Below, piece by piece: positions 43,401-51,800 of a stretch of 64,000 nt of DNA (position 1 is its first letter; the number at the start of each line of letters is the position of its first letter). A program made the position numbers and the translations under genes. The notes beneath the pieces are model-generated. The model was not told the DNA's origin. It saw only the letters and a program-made list of their open reading frames with translations, and did no database searches. The stretch spans positions 9,995,127 through 10,059,126 of the forward strand of contig CM041092.1 of assembly GCA_023079485.1 (NCBI GenBank). Reading direction: 5' to 3'. This DNA is from Archilochus colubris. Its lineage: Eukaryota; Chordata; Aves; Apodiformes; Trochilidae.

Positions 43401-46400
43401 AATTCCTTTAACCACACTGAGGCATATGTGTAAAGAAAGCCTCAGGGAACACTTGGTGTTTATAAATGTTTGTGTGTATGTAGTATGTGTGTGTGCATAT
43501 GGGGTATGTATCACCCTCTCTCTGGGCTGCAATCTATATTGAAGTAAGAAGAACTTTGATTTGAAATAACATCTTCAAATCACACAATGGTGTGAGGACC
43601 ATTGCAGCCTGTGAAAGGAGCAAAGAGAGGGTGAGACAGAAGATTAGATGAGCCATTAGAGAGTGCAGGACAAAGTAGTACTCAAAAAAGGCATTCTCTA
43701 TTCTCCCAAGAATTTATCTTGGATGAAGTGAGCTTGTAAGAGACAGTGAAGCTGTTTTGGAGATGATGACTTCTGCTTTGGTGGAATTGACTGCTCCTCT
43801 CCTGCCCTTTATATCCTATTTTAGAGGTCACTACACACATGATTCCCTCAGCAGAGGGCTGTCTACTCCTGCTTTTCAAGCTCCATTCTGGGAGTCCCTG
43901 GTTGCTCTCTGGAGGAGTAGAGGGGACCCAAACTGTGACAACTGGAAGATCCCAAGTGCCTTTTGGCTCTGGGTATGAAGCAGAGAGTGCTTCAAAGCTT
44001 CCTAGAGCAGGGGCAGCTATCAATGGACTGACAAGCCAGAACTATGCCTTTTGGGAAGCTTACATGACTTGCATTGGACTCTGCAGGATTGCCTTTGCTT
44101 TTGCAGTATTGCATTCCCATTCCTGATAGCTCCAGAGAGGAGCTTTCAACACAAGAGATGCATGACAGAGATCATTACTATCAAGGCTTTAATCAACGTC
44201 TCCTTTAGCAAAATAATGGTGCAAGAATGGGATCGAAACCAGCTGGGCCTGGAGGAGCTAAGATTTGCTGCTCAGCTCAGAATGGCATTAGTCAGGAAAC
44301 ATAGAAGTTTTATCAATATTAATGTAATTAGCACTTTGCTTTGTAGCAATCAGCACATCTCCAGCCCTGCCTTAGAGACCACTGTGTAGATAGAGCAGGT
44401 TCTCCTGTCCCAGGGTGGGAACAGCTGAGGTTTGTCCACACCAGAAGCCCTGTCAGAACTCACCAGAGGGACAGCTCTGGGCTCAGAGCTGTTGAAATGG
44501 AGTGTATTAATCTTCCAAGTTAAAGCAGGTCAAAGGCACTGAAAGGAAAGACAAAGAGATAAGGACCTGGAATAGCAGTGGTCATTAATGTGATCGTTTT
44601 TCAGCGTGACAGATGGGCAGGGATGTGAGTGAGGAGGAAAGCTGTGGGAAGAATTTCCCAGGCCATGTGTTTGCCAGACAATGGTGCTGGTTGCCCCAAA
44701 CCCTTCCTCTGACAGGAACCTCTCAGCCCACACAGGCCCTAACAGAGATGTGCTCCTGCAGAGCTGGGGATGTTGCTCCATCTGCACCCAGGCACTGTCC
44801 CTGCAGCAGGGACACCCCAGGAGCTGTGGCCTTGCAGGGTGGTGGCTCTGTTAAACTCACTCCTGATGCCAGAGCTGCAGCCCTCAGATGATGGCTCTGC
44901 TGTACTATTGTCATGGTTTTTGTGAAGCAGCCTTCCTCAGGAAGCATCTTACAATGACCAGACCAGCACCAGGGTCTGCCTCTGGTGCTGTGATGTGTTA
45001 AACAGGCCCAACAAAGAGCATCCATATGGCCACAGGGATCAAGTAGTCTCAATTTTTACAACTCCCTCATTTCCACATCCTTCCCTCCAGCCAGCTCCTC
45101 CCTTCCCCCTCCCTCCTTTCCTCCTCTATCTCACTCTTTACAAACAAACTTCATCAAACTTCACCAGCCATGGGCTGCTGCTGGCCCCATCCATGTCCTC
45201 CCAGGGTGTTCCTGTGCCCCTCAATTTCTCTTCAGCTCCCATTCTTCAAGAAATCTAGTAAATTAAAGAATAAAAGGGCATTTATTGCCAAAGCAGACTT
45301 GTGCAAAGGAAGACTCTCTGTGTGTGTGTGATTGCATCTTTGCCATGCAACATTTGTTGAGTGCCACATTTTCTCCAGCAGTAGCTCTGGACACTGCTGA
45401 GTTACATTTTACATGACTGGTGATCAAACTCTGATGCTTTCCAGGCTCAGTCCCTGTTCCTTCACTCCCTGGTACCCATGGGAAGCCCTGCTCAGCTTGC
45501 AGAGGAGAATTATGTTGATTCCTAATCTTAAACCTGCCAATGAAGTCAGTCAAGTGCCATATTGCAGCTTCAGACATGATTTCCCCTTAGAAAAGGGGGG
45601 CTGGATCAGAATCAGGGGAGCCACTGCATGTTGGTGGGAATTAGCATAATATGAAGAGACTATAGGAAATATTTGTGTAAGAAATGAGGATACAAAAGTT
45701 CTGCAGTCTTTAAGATTTTTGTTCTGATATTATTTAAAAAACAAAGAAAAAACACAAAACAAACCAACAAAACTCTGATTGCATCTCCTTCCAGAAACGG
45801 ATGATCCGAACGCAATCCTCTGCGCCTACCCAGTGAACAACTGTGTCATGAAGTTCACCTACTTGGAGCTTGCCAGTGGGAAATCCAACCTCACCGTCCT
45901 CAAGGAGCCAGGTTGGCCTCCCTTGGGTTTCCTTTTAATAACACAGGCTGCCTCAGGAGAGGGGAGAGGCTGCTGGGTGCAGAAAGGCTGATTTCACTGG
46001 CTACATGTGAGCATGTGCAAGCAGATGAGCCAGGGTAATTTTAAAAAGAATTACGTGTTTTACAGTACTGAAACCTAGCTCCAAATGCTCCTGACTCAGT
46101 AAAAAAGGACTCTGACTGAGAGAGAAATATGCACCTGATCCACCAGCATTGCTAGCAAGCAGCTGAAGGGCTCCCTGCCAGCTCAGGATGCTGAAATTAA
46201 ACCCAGTCTATTTAAGCTGCAAAACACATGCTGTGTGCTGAAGTGGTGATGTAGCCACTGTGAGCCAAAACATTCAAAGGGGCACACTTGATGATGATGC
46301 TGGTTAATTCAGGATGTTAAGAAAGACCCACAACACCTCTGGGCTCCTGCATTGCCAGAGAGTCAGATCTGCTCTGCGTGTCCCTGCTCCCCTCCCCAGG

Positions 46401-47886
46401 CTGCTACAGGCAGCTGTGCTTCCCAGACTTTTAATCACATAGTACAACAATGTAGTTTCTCCAAGAAATCCCCACGTGGTGATGCAGGACAAGCTGGCTA
46501 GCACCCAACAGTAGCTTCTCATGATTTACTCTGGTCCTCTGAGGCACAGAACAGTGTGGGAAAAACTGAGATAACACACATTTTATTTTCTTTGTGCTGC
46601 AGCTTGCACTTCATTGAAAAGCCAGTTGATTAGCTGACAGTTAATATAAATTTTTAAAATGCTTGGTGATCACCTGTGCCCACGTGGGCCAGCAACTGAG
46701 TTGGTTTTTGCCAGAGGCACCTTAGTGCTCTCTGTCGCATGTGGGTCACCCAGGCATCACTGTTGGGTGATGGCACTGCAGCACAGCTCTTCCCTCCAAG
46801 CACTATGTGGCATCCCCACTCCAGTGCCATCCATGAGAGCTGTGCCTTTGATCTGCCTCTAGCAGGTAAAAAAAGAATTATTTAATTTTTTAAAAATTCC
46901 TTTGGTTTCAGAGAGGGCTGTTGCTTTTTTTTAACTTAGTCACTGCTGCCCTGAGGTCACTTGCTCAGTGACTGCAGTCCAACTCTTTCCCATCCTGGTA
47001 TCCTGATCCAGGACACACCAGAGCTAATGACTTTTCCCCCTTGTTTCCAGCATGCAGCTCAGCCCCCAGTGCTGTGACGATTGTGCTGGCAGTGATTGGG
47101 AGTGTAGTGCTGATTGGTATCATCCTGCTGGCTCTCTGGAAGCTGCTCGTCACCATCCACGACAGACGGGAGTTTGACCGATTCCAGAGCGAACGTTCCA
47201 GGGCCAGATATGAAATGGTGAGCCTGGGACAGGGGTGCTGCTGGCATACAGAGGGTCATGGGGATGCGTTGGCAGCCAACAGCTCCAGAGTGATGGAGAA
47301 GAGTGGCTGGAGAGAGGGATGCAGGTGGCTGTGCCCTGAGGTGCCTCGCACGTCACACTGCCCTTCCCCTTGGCAAGTCACAGCTATGTTGCCAAATTAT
47401 ACCCAACCTTTGGTTTCATCATACATTTCCCAGCAGTGCTGGAGGGCTGGAGGACACAGAGGAATGGGGACTGAGCTCTGACTGTATCAGAAGCCAGGTT
47501 GGTCAGGTTTATGAGGGAGCTCTTCTGGGAGGCTTTAGGTGGGGCTGCCCAGCCCCAACATTTGAGGGCATCATCTGTGCCTGCAGACAGGAGGGAAGGT
47601 GAGTCAGACAGACAGGCTATGGACATACAGCACTGCTTTTGGCTCTCAATGCACATTGCAGTCAAATCCAAATGCAGTGGTGTGCCCAAATTTAATTAGC
47701 ATGGGAAGGCGGGAGGTTTATACACATTTTCTCCGTGATGCAGACTTTGTTCCTCACCTTTGTTCTTTTTGTCCATTAATTTCTCCAAAGGCATCCAACC
47801 CTCTCTACAGAAAGCCCATTTCCACACATAATGTTGAGTTCACCTTCAACAAGCTCAACAAGTCTTACAATGGCACAGTTGACTGA
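1209..47886 (+). CDS. ITGB5: Integrin beta-5, exons 3-15 (5'-partial gene; spliced)
   Basis: This is the beta subunit of the alpha-V/beta-5 integrin, a plasma-membrane receptor for RGD ligands such as vitronectin. Coding exons are 1209-1413, 6407-6656, 10175-10343, 16484-16645, 18053-18148, 19207-19296, 22133-22267, 24636-25065, 42331-42553, 43243-43346, 45795-45911, 47051-47217 and 47791-47886 (2244 nt, 747 codons plus TGA). Every junction keeps frame and every intron is GT..AG. Domain order is PSI end, hybrid, betaI, hybrid, four I-EGF modules, beta-tail, one transmembrane helix and a cytoplasmic tail. The tail [13 protein letters not shown], the DLSLS MIDAS and [11 protein letters not shown] mark beta-5 rather than beta-3 or beta-6. 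The human protein has about 799 residues, so about 51 N-terminal residues (exons 1-2) lie before the window. No frameshift or in-frame stop was seen. The family assignment rests on remembered human sequence, not on a search. Confidence 0.97.
1414..6406 (+). other. ITGB5 intron 3
   Basis: A 4993-nt intron, donor GTGAGT and acceptor TTTGTGCAG. Short ORFs on both strands (for example 2417-2890 and 4581-5117) have no recognisable domain and no splice context. A 15-base A run lies near 5141-5155. I see no repeat family or RNA gene I can name. Confidence 0.75.
6407..6656 (+). CDS. ITGB5: ITGB5 exon 4: hybrid to betaI, MIDAS motif
   Basis: Codes residues 69-151: [20 protein letters not shown] at the start of the betaI domain, then the metal-binding DLSLS (MIDAS) followed by MNDD (ADMIDAS acidic pair), and [11 protein letters not shown] further on. 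All coordinating residues are intact, so the ligand-binding site looks functional. It ends in CIG with the glycine codon split after two bases (donor GG/GTAAGTGG). The bird sequence has KNISP where human has an aspartate, creating an NIS sequon of doubtful use because proline follows. Confidence 0.97.
6657..10174 (+). other. ITGB5 intron 4
   Basis: A 3518-nt intron with donor GTAAGT and acceptor CTCTTGCAG. Contains only short, unrecognisable ORFs and small homopolymer runs (T run near 7171-7180). I see nothing else I can support. Confidence 0.75.
10175..10343 (+). CDS. ITGB5: ITGB5 exon 5: betaI specificity loop
   Basis: Codes residues 152-208. It contains [20 protein letters not shown], the cysteine-bounded specificity-determining loop region of the betaI domain, and [13 protein letters not shown], whose D-A-P-E residues contribute to the second metal site (SyMBS/LIMBS) in beta integrins. 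It ends AAVCK at a codon boundary (donor AAG/GTGAGT). Very close to the human protein. Confidence 0.97.
10344..16483 (+). other. ITGB5 intron 5
   Basis: A 6140-nt intron, donor GTGAGT and acceptor TTTCCCCTAG. An AT-rich low-complexity patch lies at about 14388-14420. A possible short CR1 remnant lies at about 10825-10860. Many short ORFs (for example 10912-11394 minus, 15636-16114 plus) show no domain or conserved motif. Confidence 0.72.
10825..10860 (+). repeat. Possible short CR1 remnant
   Basis: The phrase GGACTAGATGATCTGATCTCC resembles the 3' part of CR1 elements (GGACTAGATGATCTCCAGAGG type), but only about 30 bases match and no octamer tail follows. Could be chance. Confidence 0.3.
16484..16645 (+). 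CDS. ITGB5: ITGB5 exon 6: betaI domain
   Basis: Codes residues 209-262, 54 codons with both borders at codon boundaries. Recognisable stretches are [20 protein letters not shown] and [20 protein letters not shown], strongly conserved in beta-3 and beta-5 betaI domains. Acceptor is CCCTAG/GAG and donor CTG/GTGAGG. Confidence 0.97.
16646..18052 (+). other. ITGB5 intron 6
   Basis: A 1407-nt intron. It contains a T run at about 17467-17482 and no recognisable gene. Acceptor is GTGTCCCTAG. Confidence 0.75.
18053..18148 (+). CDS. ITGB5: ITGB5 exon 7: betaI domain
   Basis: A 96-nt exon coding residues 263-294: [20 protein letters not shown] then [12 protein letters not shown], a helix and beta-strand of the betaI domain. 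Codon-boundary junctions on both sides; donor AAG/GTAAGT is a strong match to consensus. Confidence 0.97.
18149..19206 (+). other. ITGB5 intron 7 with small tandem repeats
   Basis: A 1058-nt intron. Two adjacent 22-bp units (TGTGCAGCC[A/G]TCAACATGCATG) lie at 18241-18284 and a 10-bp GCAGGCAGAT repeat at about 18303-18332. The segment 18560-18960 is more CpG-rich than its surroundings but contains no exon I can identify. It ends in a poly-T tract (about 19188-19203) and the unusual but valid acceptor TTTTAAG. Confidence 0.75.
19207..19296 (+). CDS. ITGB5: ITGB5 exon 8: end of betaI domain
   Basis: A 90-nt exon coding residues 295-324: [14 protein letters not shown].. [13 protein letters not shown]. 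The NFT sequon is conserved with human. Both borders fall between codons; donor AAT/GTAAGT. Confidence 0.96.
19297..22132 (+). other. ITGB5 intron 8
   Basis: A 2836-nt intron with donor GTAAGT and acceptor GTTTCTAG. Only short shadow ORFs and homopolymer tracts (T runs near 21060 and 22000) are visible. Confidence 0.75.
22133..22267 (+). CDS. ITGB5: ITGB5 exon 9: betaI-hybrid return
   Basis: Codes residues 325-369: [33 protein letters not shown] and LKIGDT. This is the second crossing into the hybrid domain. Codon-boundary junctions; donor ACG/GTGAGT. Confidence 0.96.
22268..24635 (+). other. ITGB5 intron 9
   Basis: A 2368-nt intron carrying a degraded CR1 3' fragment (about 22460-22683). 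The rest shows no gene. It ends in the pyrimidine-rich acceptor CCTTCCCCTCCCCAG. Confidence 0.75.
22460..22683 (+). mobile_element. CR1 LINE 3' fragment
   Basis: The segment has the CR1 signature order: CTTCACTGAAAGAATTGCCA, GGCACTGGACCAGGCAGCCC, GTGGTGGAGTCACTGTCCCT, GGAGGTGCTTAACAG, then TTGGACTCAATGATCTGGAA and CTTTTCCAACC. It is truncated at its 5' end and has lost a clean octamer tail. Same orientation as ITGB5. An old, inactive copy. Confidence 0.85.
24636..25065 (+). CDS. ITGB5: ITGB5 exon 10: hybrid end, I-EGF1-2
   Basis: The largest exon, 430 nt, residues 370-512. It runs from [13 protein letters not shown] through [13 protein letters not shown], then cysteine-rich EGF modules including [40 protein letters not shown] and [20 protein letters not shown]. 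The last glycine codon is split after one base (CAG/GTAGGA). Base composition is much richer in G+C than neighbouring exons. Two human N-glycosylation sequons (NCT and NFS) are changed here (NCL and DFS), while NGT is kept. Confidence 0.97.
25095..25552 (+). mobile_element. CR1 LINE 3' end with octamer tail
   Basis: About 455 bp of CR1 in + orientation: GAGGTGCTGGAGCATGTC, GGCTGAGGGAACTGAAGTTG, CGCAACTACCTGGAAGGATG, AACAAACCTGAGGAAAAGAG, TATTAGGAAAAGTTTCTTTA, TCACCAACCCTGGAGGTACT and GGTCTTTTCCACCCACAATG, ending in the diagnostic repeats ATTCTATG. 5'-truncated, as most CR1 copies are. It starts only about 30 bp after the exon 10 splice donor. Confidence 0.95.
32769..32810. repeat. Tandem pair of 21-bp units
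   Basis: GGGTCTGGCATGCTTGGCCT followed by T or G occurs twice in direct succession, identical except for the last base. Small local duplication inside intron 10. Confidence 0.9.
34120..34203 (+). mobile_element. CR1 LINE 3' tail fragment
   Basis: The end of a CR1 copy: TCGGTGATCCTTATGGATCC, then TTTCCAACTCACGATATTTT and a decayed octamer (ATAATCTTTG). About 80 bp are recognisable; the left limit is uncertain. Confidence 0.8.
36658..36680. repeat. Poly(A) tract
   Basis: About 22 consecutive A in intron 10. It could be a retroposon tail or simple homopolymer; I see no target-site duplication. Confidence 0.85.
42080..42192. repeat. AT-rich and (TTA)n microsatellite
   Basis: An ATATATTAATATATTAATAA patch is followed by a run of TTA/TAT trinucleotides at about 42156-42178 and further TTATTATTTA. 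It lies about 140 bp before the exon 11 acceptor. Confidence 0.85.
42331..42553 (+). CDS. ITGB5: ITGB5 exon 11: I-EGF3-4
   Basis: Codes residues 513-586: [20 protein letters not shown] with NCS sequon, [13 protein letters not shown], then [20 protein letters not shown] and STKR. Cysteine spacing matches EGF modules of beta integrins. The exon starts inside a glycine codon and ends inside an arginine codon (AAAAG/GTATCC). Confidence 0.97.
42554..43242 (+). other. ITGB5 intron 11
   Basis: A 689-nt intron with donor GTATCC and acceptor TTCCTGCAG. Nothing further recognised. Confidence 0.75.
43243..43346 (+). CDS. ITGB5: ITGB5 exon 12: I-EGF4 end, beta-tail start
   Basis: A 104-nt exon, residues 587-621: [20 protein letters not shown] then [14 protein letters not shown]. 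The NQT sequon is conserved with human. Donor is CTTG/GTAAGT. Confidence 0.96.
43347..45794 (+). other. ITGB5 intron 12
   Basis: A 2448-nt intron. Its last 260 bp or so (from 45528) are homologous to the distal ITGB5 3' UTR; the rest shows no recognisable gene or named repeat. Acceptor is CTCCTTCCAG. Confidence 0.75.
45528..45788 (+). repeat. Intronic copy of the ITGB5 3'-UTR segment
   Basis: Matches the segment 48141-48388. Shared blocks in the same order include TTAAACCTGCCAA, CAAGTGCCATATTGCAGCTT, AGACAT, ATCAGGGGA, ATTTGTGTAAGAAAT, AGGATACA, GTTCTGCAGT and a final A-rich tract. The match runs almost to the exon 13 acceptor. The poly(A) signal AATAAA of the 3'-UTR copy is not preserved here. 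Either a local duplication or two copies of an unnamed dispersed repeat. Confidence 0.88.
45795..45911 (+). CDS. ITGB5: ITGB5 exon 13: beta-tail domain
   Basis: A 117-nt exon, residues 622-660: [39 protein letters not shown]. The NLT sequon and both cysteines agree with human. The splice donor CCAG/GTTGGC departs from consensus at +3, +4 and +6; reading through it would add about 26 residues and a stop at 45989-45991, before the membrane helix. Confidence 0.95.
45912..47050 (+). other. ITGB5 intron 13
   Basis: A 1139-nt intron with the weak donor GTTGGC and a good acceptor (CCCTTGTTTCCAG). No other feature recognised. Confidence 0.75.
47051..47217 (+). CDS. ITGB5: ITGB5 exon 14: transmembrane helix and membrane-proximal tail
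   Basis: Codes residues 661-716. After ACSSAPS comes a hydrophobic helix of about 23 residues ([20 protein letters not shown] and on to ALW), then [12 protein letters not shown], the membrane-proximal segment that clasps the alpha chain and binds talin. [15 protein letters not shown] follows; human beta-5 has AK where this has DR. Acceptor TTTCCAG, donor ATG/GTGAGC. Confidence 0.98.
47218..47790 (+). other. ITGB5 intron 14
   Basis: A 573-nt intron, donor GTGAGC and acceptor TTTCTCCAAAG. Nothing else recognised. Confidence 0.75.
47791..47886 (+). CDS. ITGB5: ITGB5 exon 15: C-terminal cytoplasmic tail
   Basis: Codes [20 protein letters not shown] then [11 protein letters not shown] and TGA (47884-47886). 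NPLY is the canonical NPxY docking site for PTB/FERM proteins, and NKSY is the beta-5 form of the second site. This tail is what identifies the paralogue as beta-5. Confidence 0.98.
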   Translation, partial: ASNPLYRKPISTHNVEFTFNKLNKSYNGTVD

Positions 47887-48390
47887 CGGGGGCTCGGCAC
47901 CTGGGACTGCTGTGGACAGTTGCTTGACTGTATGTGCTGCTTCCCCACTTGAAGATGGGATCCTCTTCAGGGGCGAGAATCCCTTACGACAGGACTGGTC
48001 GATGACTGAAGCCTCTTATTTGCACAGTAAGGAGAAAACTCTGGTTCATTCTGGAGGCACGGACATGGCAGGCTCCCCACAGCCTGTGCTCATGGACTCC
48101 GAGCCGTGTGCGACTCCGTACCCTCAGCTTTCTGGATATATTAAACCTGCCAACTAAGTCAACCAAGTGCCATATTGCAGCTTTAGACATATCCCATTAG
48201 ACAGGGTAACTAGGTCAAAAATCAGGGGAACCCACGCCATCGCAAGTTGTTGGGGGAGGGAGGGTGTTAGCTTAAAAAGATGAGGGTATTGGAAACATTT
48301 GTGTAAGAAATTAGGATACAGGAGTTCTGCAGTTTTTAGGACTTTTTTATATAAAAAAAAACCAAAATAAAACTATTGTGCATATATGAT
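47887..48390 (+). other. ITGB5: ITGB5 3' UTR (proximal polyadenylation form)
   Basis: Runs from the stop to just past an AATAAA at 48366-48371. Its distal half (48141-48388) is the second copy of the segment found at the end of intron 12. The true cleavage site cannot be read from sequence alone; longer forms are possible because further AATAAA hexamers occur downstream. Confidence 0.65.
48366..48371 (+). terminator. ITGB5 poly(A) signal AATAAA
   Basis: The first canonical AATAAA after the ITGB5 stop codon, 480 nt downstream, followed by TGTG-containing sequence (TTGTGCATATATGATGCTGTG) suitable as a downstream element. Confidence 0.7.
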
Positions 48391-51334
48391 GCTGTGAGTT
48401 GAGTTCATTGTTTCCTTGCTGAACTCCCCCACCAAAATTGGGGCTTGCTCCTGCAAGCAACTGTAGTGCTGCCTGATTGATTTATTAATAGAGCCTTATC
48501 AGTCAAAACATTGCTATAAAAATAGGAGCTAGAGCTGCAGTGACTGTCACAGAAGGTATGTTGATTTAATGCTCTGGTGTTGACCCGGGGTGGGGAGTGC
48601 CACATGGATCTCCTGCTCCACGCCAGCAATGTTAAACAGACAGGGAACTGATGGGAGCCCAAGGGAAATAGAGTTTAGGATGAGAAAACTACATGAAACA
48701 CCCATTCCTTGGGGTGTGCAAGTAGCTGTCTGGCCCAGGTGCCTACAGGAGGGTAGCTGGGAACACACAGCAACTCATCCAGACCTTTGGCTTTTTACCA
48801 GAGGACTATGAGGTCTAGCAGAGCCCAGCTGGAAAAGCAGGGAGCCTTGAGCTTTTGCTTGGAAAGGGAGCTGGGTAAAACCCAGTGCTGTTGCTTCACA
48901 ACATACATTTTGCTTTGGGTTTGTTTGTTGTTTGTTTTTTGTCCCCCCCCACCCCCCAACTCCCCTCCAAAAAAATGTTTCTCCAGTATCATCTGCTGCC
49001 CTGAGGAGCTGGGGTTTGGGTCACCCTGGCTGCAGCTCTAAACCCACGCAGCCTGCAGCGGGGCTGTGGATGGAGAGAAACAGGAGCAATTGCTACTGCC
49101 TGGTTTTTTTCTCATAGTTTTTTTCTTTTTTTCCTGTTTCTTTGCCCTGAACAGATCATGCAATAGTCAGCTGAAGGCAGCCTGCCAGGGACAAGCGAAA
49201 ACAAATAGTGCTCATTGTTTTGACTTGCTCTTCTCATTGGAAAAGGGCCATGGGCCCATCCTTCCGGATATTTTTTTTAAATTTATTTATTATTATTTGC
49301 TTTTGCCTTTATAAACAGAAGCTCTCATTTGTTCAGTATAAACAGCTCTCCTTCAAGAACTTAATGGTCCCCCCGCCTCCTACCAGCAGCACTGAAAAAC
49401 ATAGCAGACCACACTAAAAATAGCTTGAAATGGGGATTTTTAAGAATGCAGCAAGTGGCATGCGAGCAGCATCAGTGCTACTCAGGTAGGGTAAAAAAAA
49501 AAAAAATCCCAAATAAATAAAATTTGTTCGCTTTCTTCCACTAAATCTGCCCCAGTAGGGGAGGAGGATGTGTGCATCCTGAAAACAAGCACAAGAGCTC
49601 TGGTTCCCCGCTGGTACTGCCTGAGGCAACCCACCCTGCATGGGGTTACCCTCACCAGTGATGGGACAGGGCTGAGATCTGCAGAGGGGCAGCTCCTCAG
49701 AGCTCCATGGTTCCTACACAGTATTGAAGGCCAGACTGAAGACTGCAGGCTGAGGTTTTGCATATTGAATACTTGGGAGTAATGCTGCTGCCTGGGAAGG
49801 AGAATCCACAGGGCAAAATTTGGTGTTTCATCACCATCCCACTGCCTAGTGCCATGCTAGCAAGATAGATTTTCATCACTATCACACAAGAAAAATAGAA
49901 AAGAGTCAAAACATAATTATCACAAGTAGACAGAGCAAGTTTTATCTTTGTTCTTGTGACTGTCTCACACAAGCCTTTCCAGGCATGGAGCAGGAAGGAA
50001 AGTGGAGTGAAACAAAGGGTAAAAATATTTTAAACCATCTTTGCCACCCAAAGCAAACACCCTGAATACAGCTGTGCTGCCATTAACTTGCAAGGGACAA
50101 AGCAGATTAAAAACTAAACCAACCCCCTTGCTTTCTTCCTTTGCGCTCTGAAAGGAAAGCCCTTTCCTTTGCAGCTTTCCTTCACCCTTTGGCATTTCCC
50201 GGCACGCTGGGTTAGAGCTGAGAGCCTGGACAGTCAGAGCAGTCAAGAGGAGACAAAATTTGATTAATCTCTAAAGGGTGGTTTGGGTAGGGAGAGTGAA
50301 AAGGAGGTGAGCAAGGGCCTGAGGACAGGGCTACAAGTCCTCTTCTTTCCCTGCAAGGGCACACTCGGCTGCTGAGCAGACAAGCATGGATGAGGAGTTA
50401 GTAGGGGAGGGAAGGGTGCCACAGGCCAGGCACCCAAAAAAATATAGGTAAAAAAAGGAAATAGGGCTGGCTGCCATCAGCAAAGAGCACTCAGCTGCCC
50501 ACAGCACTGGGAGGGGTGGCACAGAGCAGAACCATGGGTGTCTGTCCCATGAGGAGAGCATCAGCTATGCCTGGGAAGGGCTTCAGCCTCTGGGTCAAGT
50601 TTTCTTCATGTTAGTTCTGCTAGCAGAAATATCACTGACACTATTAAATAAATAGAAGAAACAATTTCTTGTTTCTAATTTTTACATGCTCTGCCTTCCC
50701 AAATTCAGCTTCTGCACAAGGTTGCATCTCTTAAAAAAAAAATAAATATTGAAATGATGCTAAGAGCAAGAAGGCTCTGCTTTACTGTGTAAGCAGATCT
50801 GTCTTCATCCTTGCAAGGTTAATGCCAAGCAGTCATGGGAATAGTCTATTACAGCCGGCAGCAGTTTTTTGTGTCTGTAAATACAGGCAGCCTGACCACA
50901 GCTAGCATTCCTGAATGAAAACTACAGCAGAAGGCACCAGCGGGTCACATCTGATGGAAAAATGTCAGCTCTTGTCTGGCCAAGCTGGAATCCGGATGCC
51001 ACTGCAACCTCAGCTCCTCCTGCCTCCCCAGCCACAGCTGGAGGCTGCTGCTGCTAGGCCACTGGAGATGGGGCTCACCGGAGCCTTTTTCCCTGTGCTG
51101 TGGGTGTTTCTGGGGCTTAAGCATCACTGCTTGCCTCAGGAAAAAGTAGTATTCATGAACACACAAATACTCCTTTGCAAGCCAAAAACCTAATTCAGGA
51201 TACAAAGATTTTGGGTAGCTGTGATGGATGCCCCCCCCTCTGAGTGTGAGCAGTACCATGGGGCAGGCATCACTGAGCCATGCTGAAGCTGCTTCAGCTG
51301 CAGACCTGCACACACATCAAGCAAGGGGGGGCTA

Positions 51335-51408
51335 CCAGTCCATCACTTTGTGATATAGATGTGATATAGATATAGACATTTGTGATGATATAGATGTTTG
51401 TGCCCCAC
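51335..51408. repeat. Short GATATAGAT repeat
   Basis: GTGATATAGAT occurs twice in direct succession, then ATATAGACATTTGTGATGATAT and ATAGATGTTTGTG. A small degenerate tandem repeat. Confidence 0.6.
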
Positions 51409-51589
51409 AGCAGCAGCAAGCACAGGGCAATCACCCTGTGGGCAGGGGTACCTCTTGAGGCTGAAACACTCCTTACCCAGCATCTGATGTCTATAACAAG
51501 GTAAGCATCATTATTCCCAAAGGTATGGTGTATGCTAGTGACAGACATACAGTTACAGTTTACATATTAGAGGTGTAACTAGTAAAGTG

Positions 51590-51800
51590 TTTTACAACTG
51601 TCCAAATAATTGTCTATCATCATCTAAACTATTGTTTTATTAATCTTTTAGATCTTTGTCAGATCACTGGTAAATCACTGTTTAATTATCATACAATTAT
51701 TGCTTAATCATTTGCTTAGCATTTGATTTTTCATTCAATTGTCAATTACTATTTGATCATCATTTAATCATTAATAAAACCTTCTTAATTAACCACACAA
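51590..51800. repeat. AT-rich low-complexity tract
   Basis: About 200 bp dominated by loosely repeated words such as ATCATTTAATCATT, TTAATCATTTGC, CAATTGTCAATTAC and TTTAATTATCATAC. It looks like a decayed tandem array of an ATCATTTA-like unit, but no fixed period can be established by eye. Confidence 0.5.

Noticed and set aside
45263..48190. Two - strand ORFs starting with similar peptides (MS.AAIWHL.D..GRF)
   Set aside because: The similarity is the translation of the duplicated 3'-UTR segment; outside it the peptides diverge and nothing supports coding.
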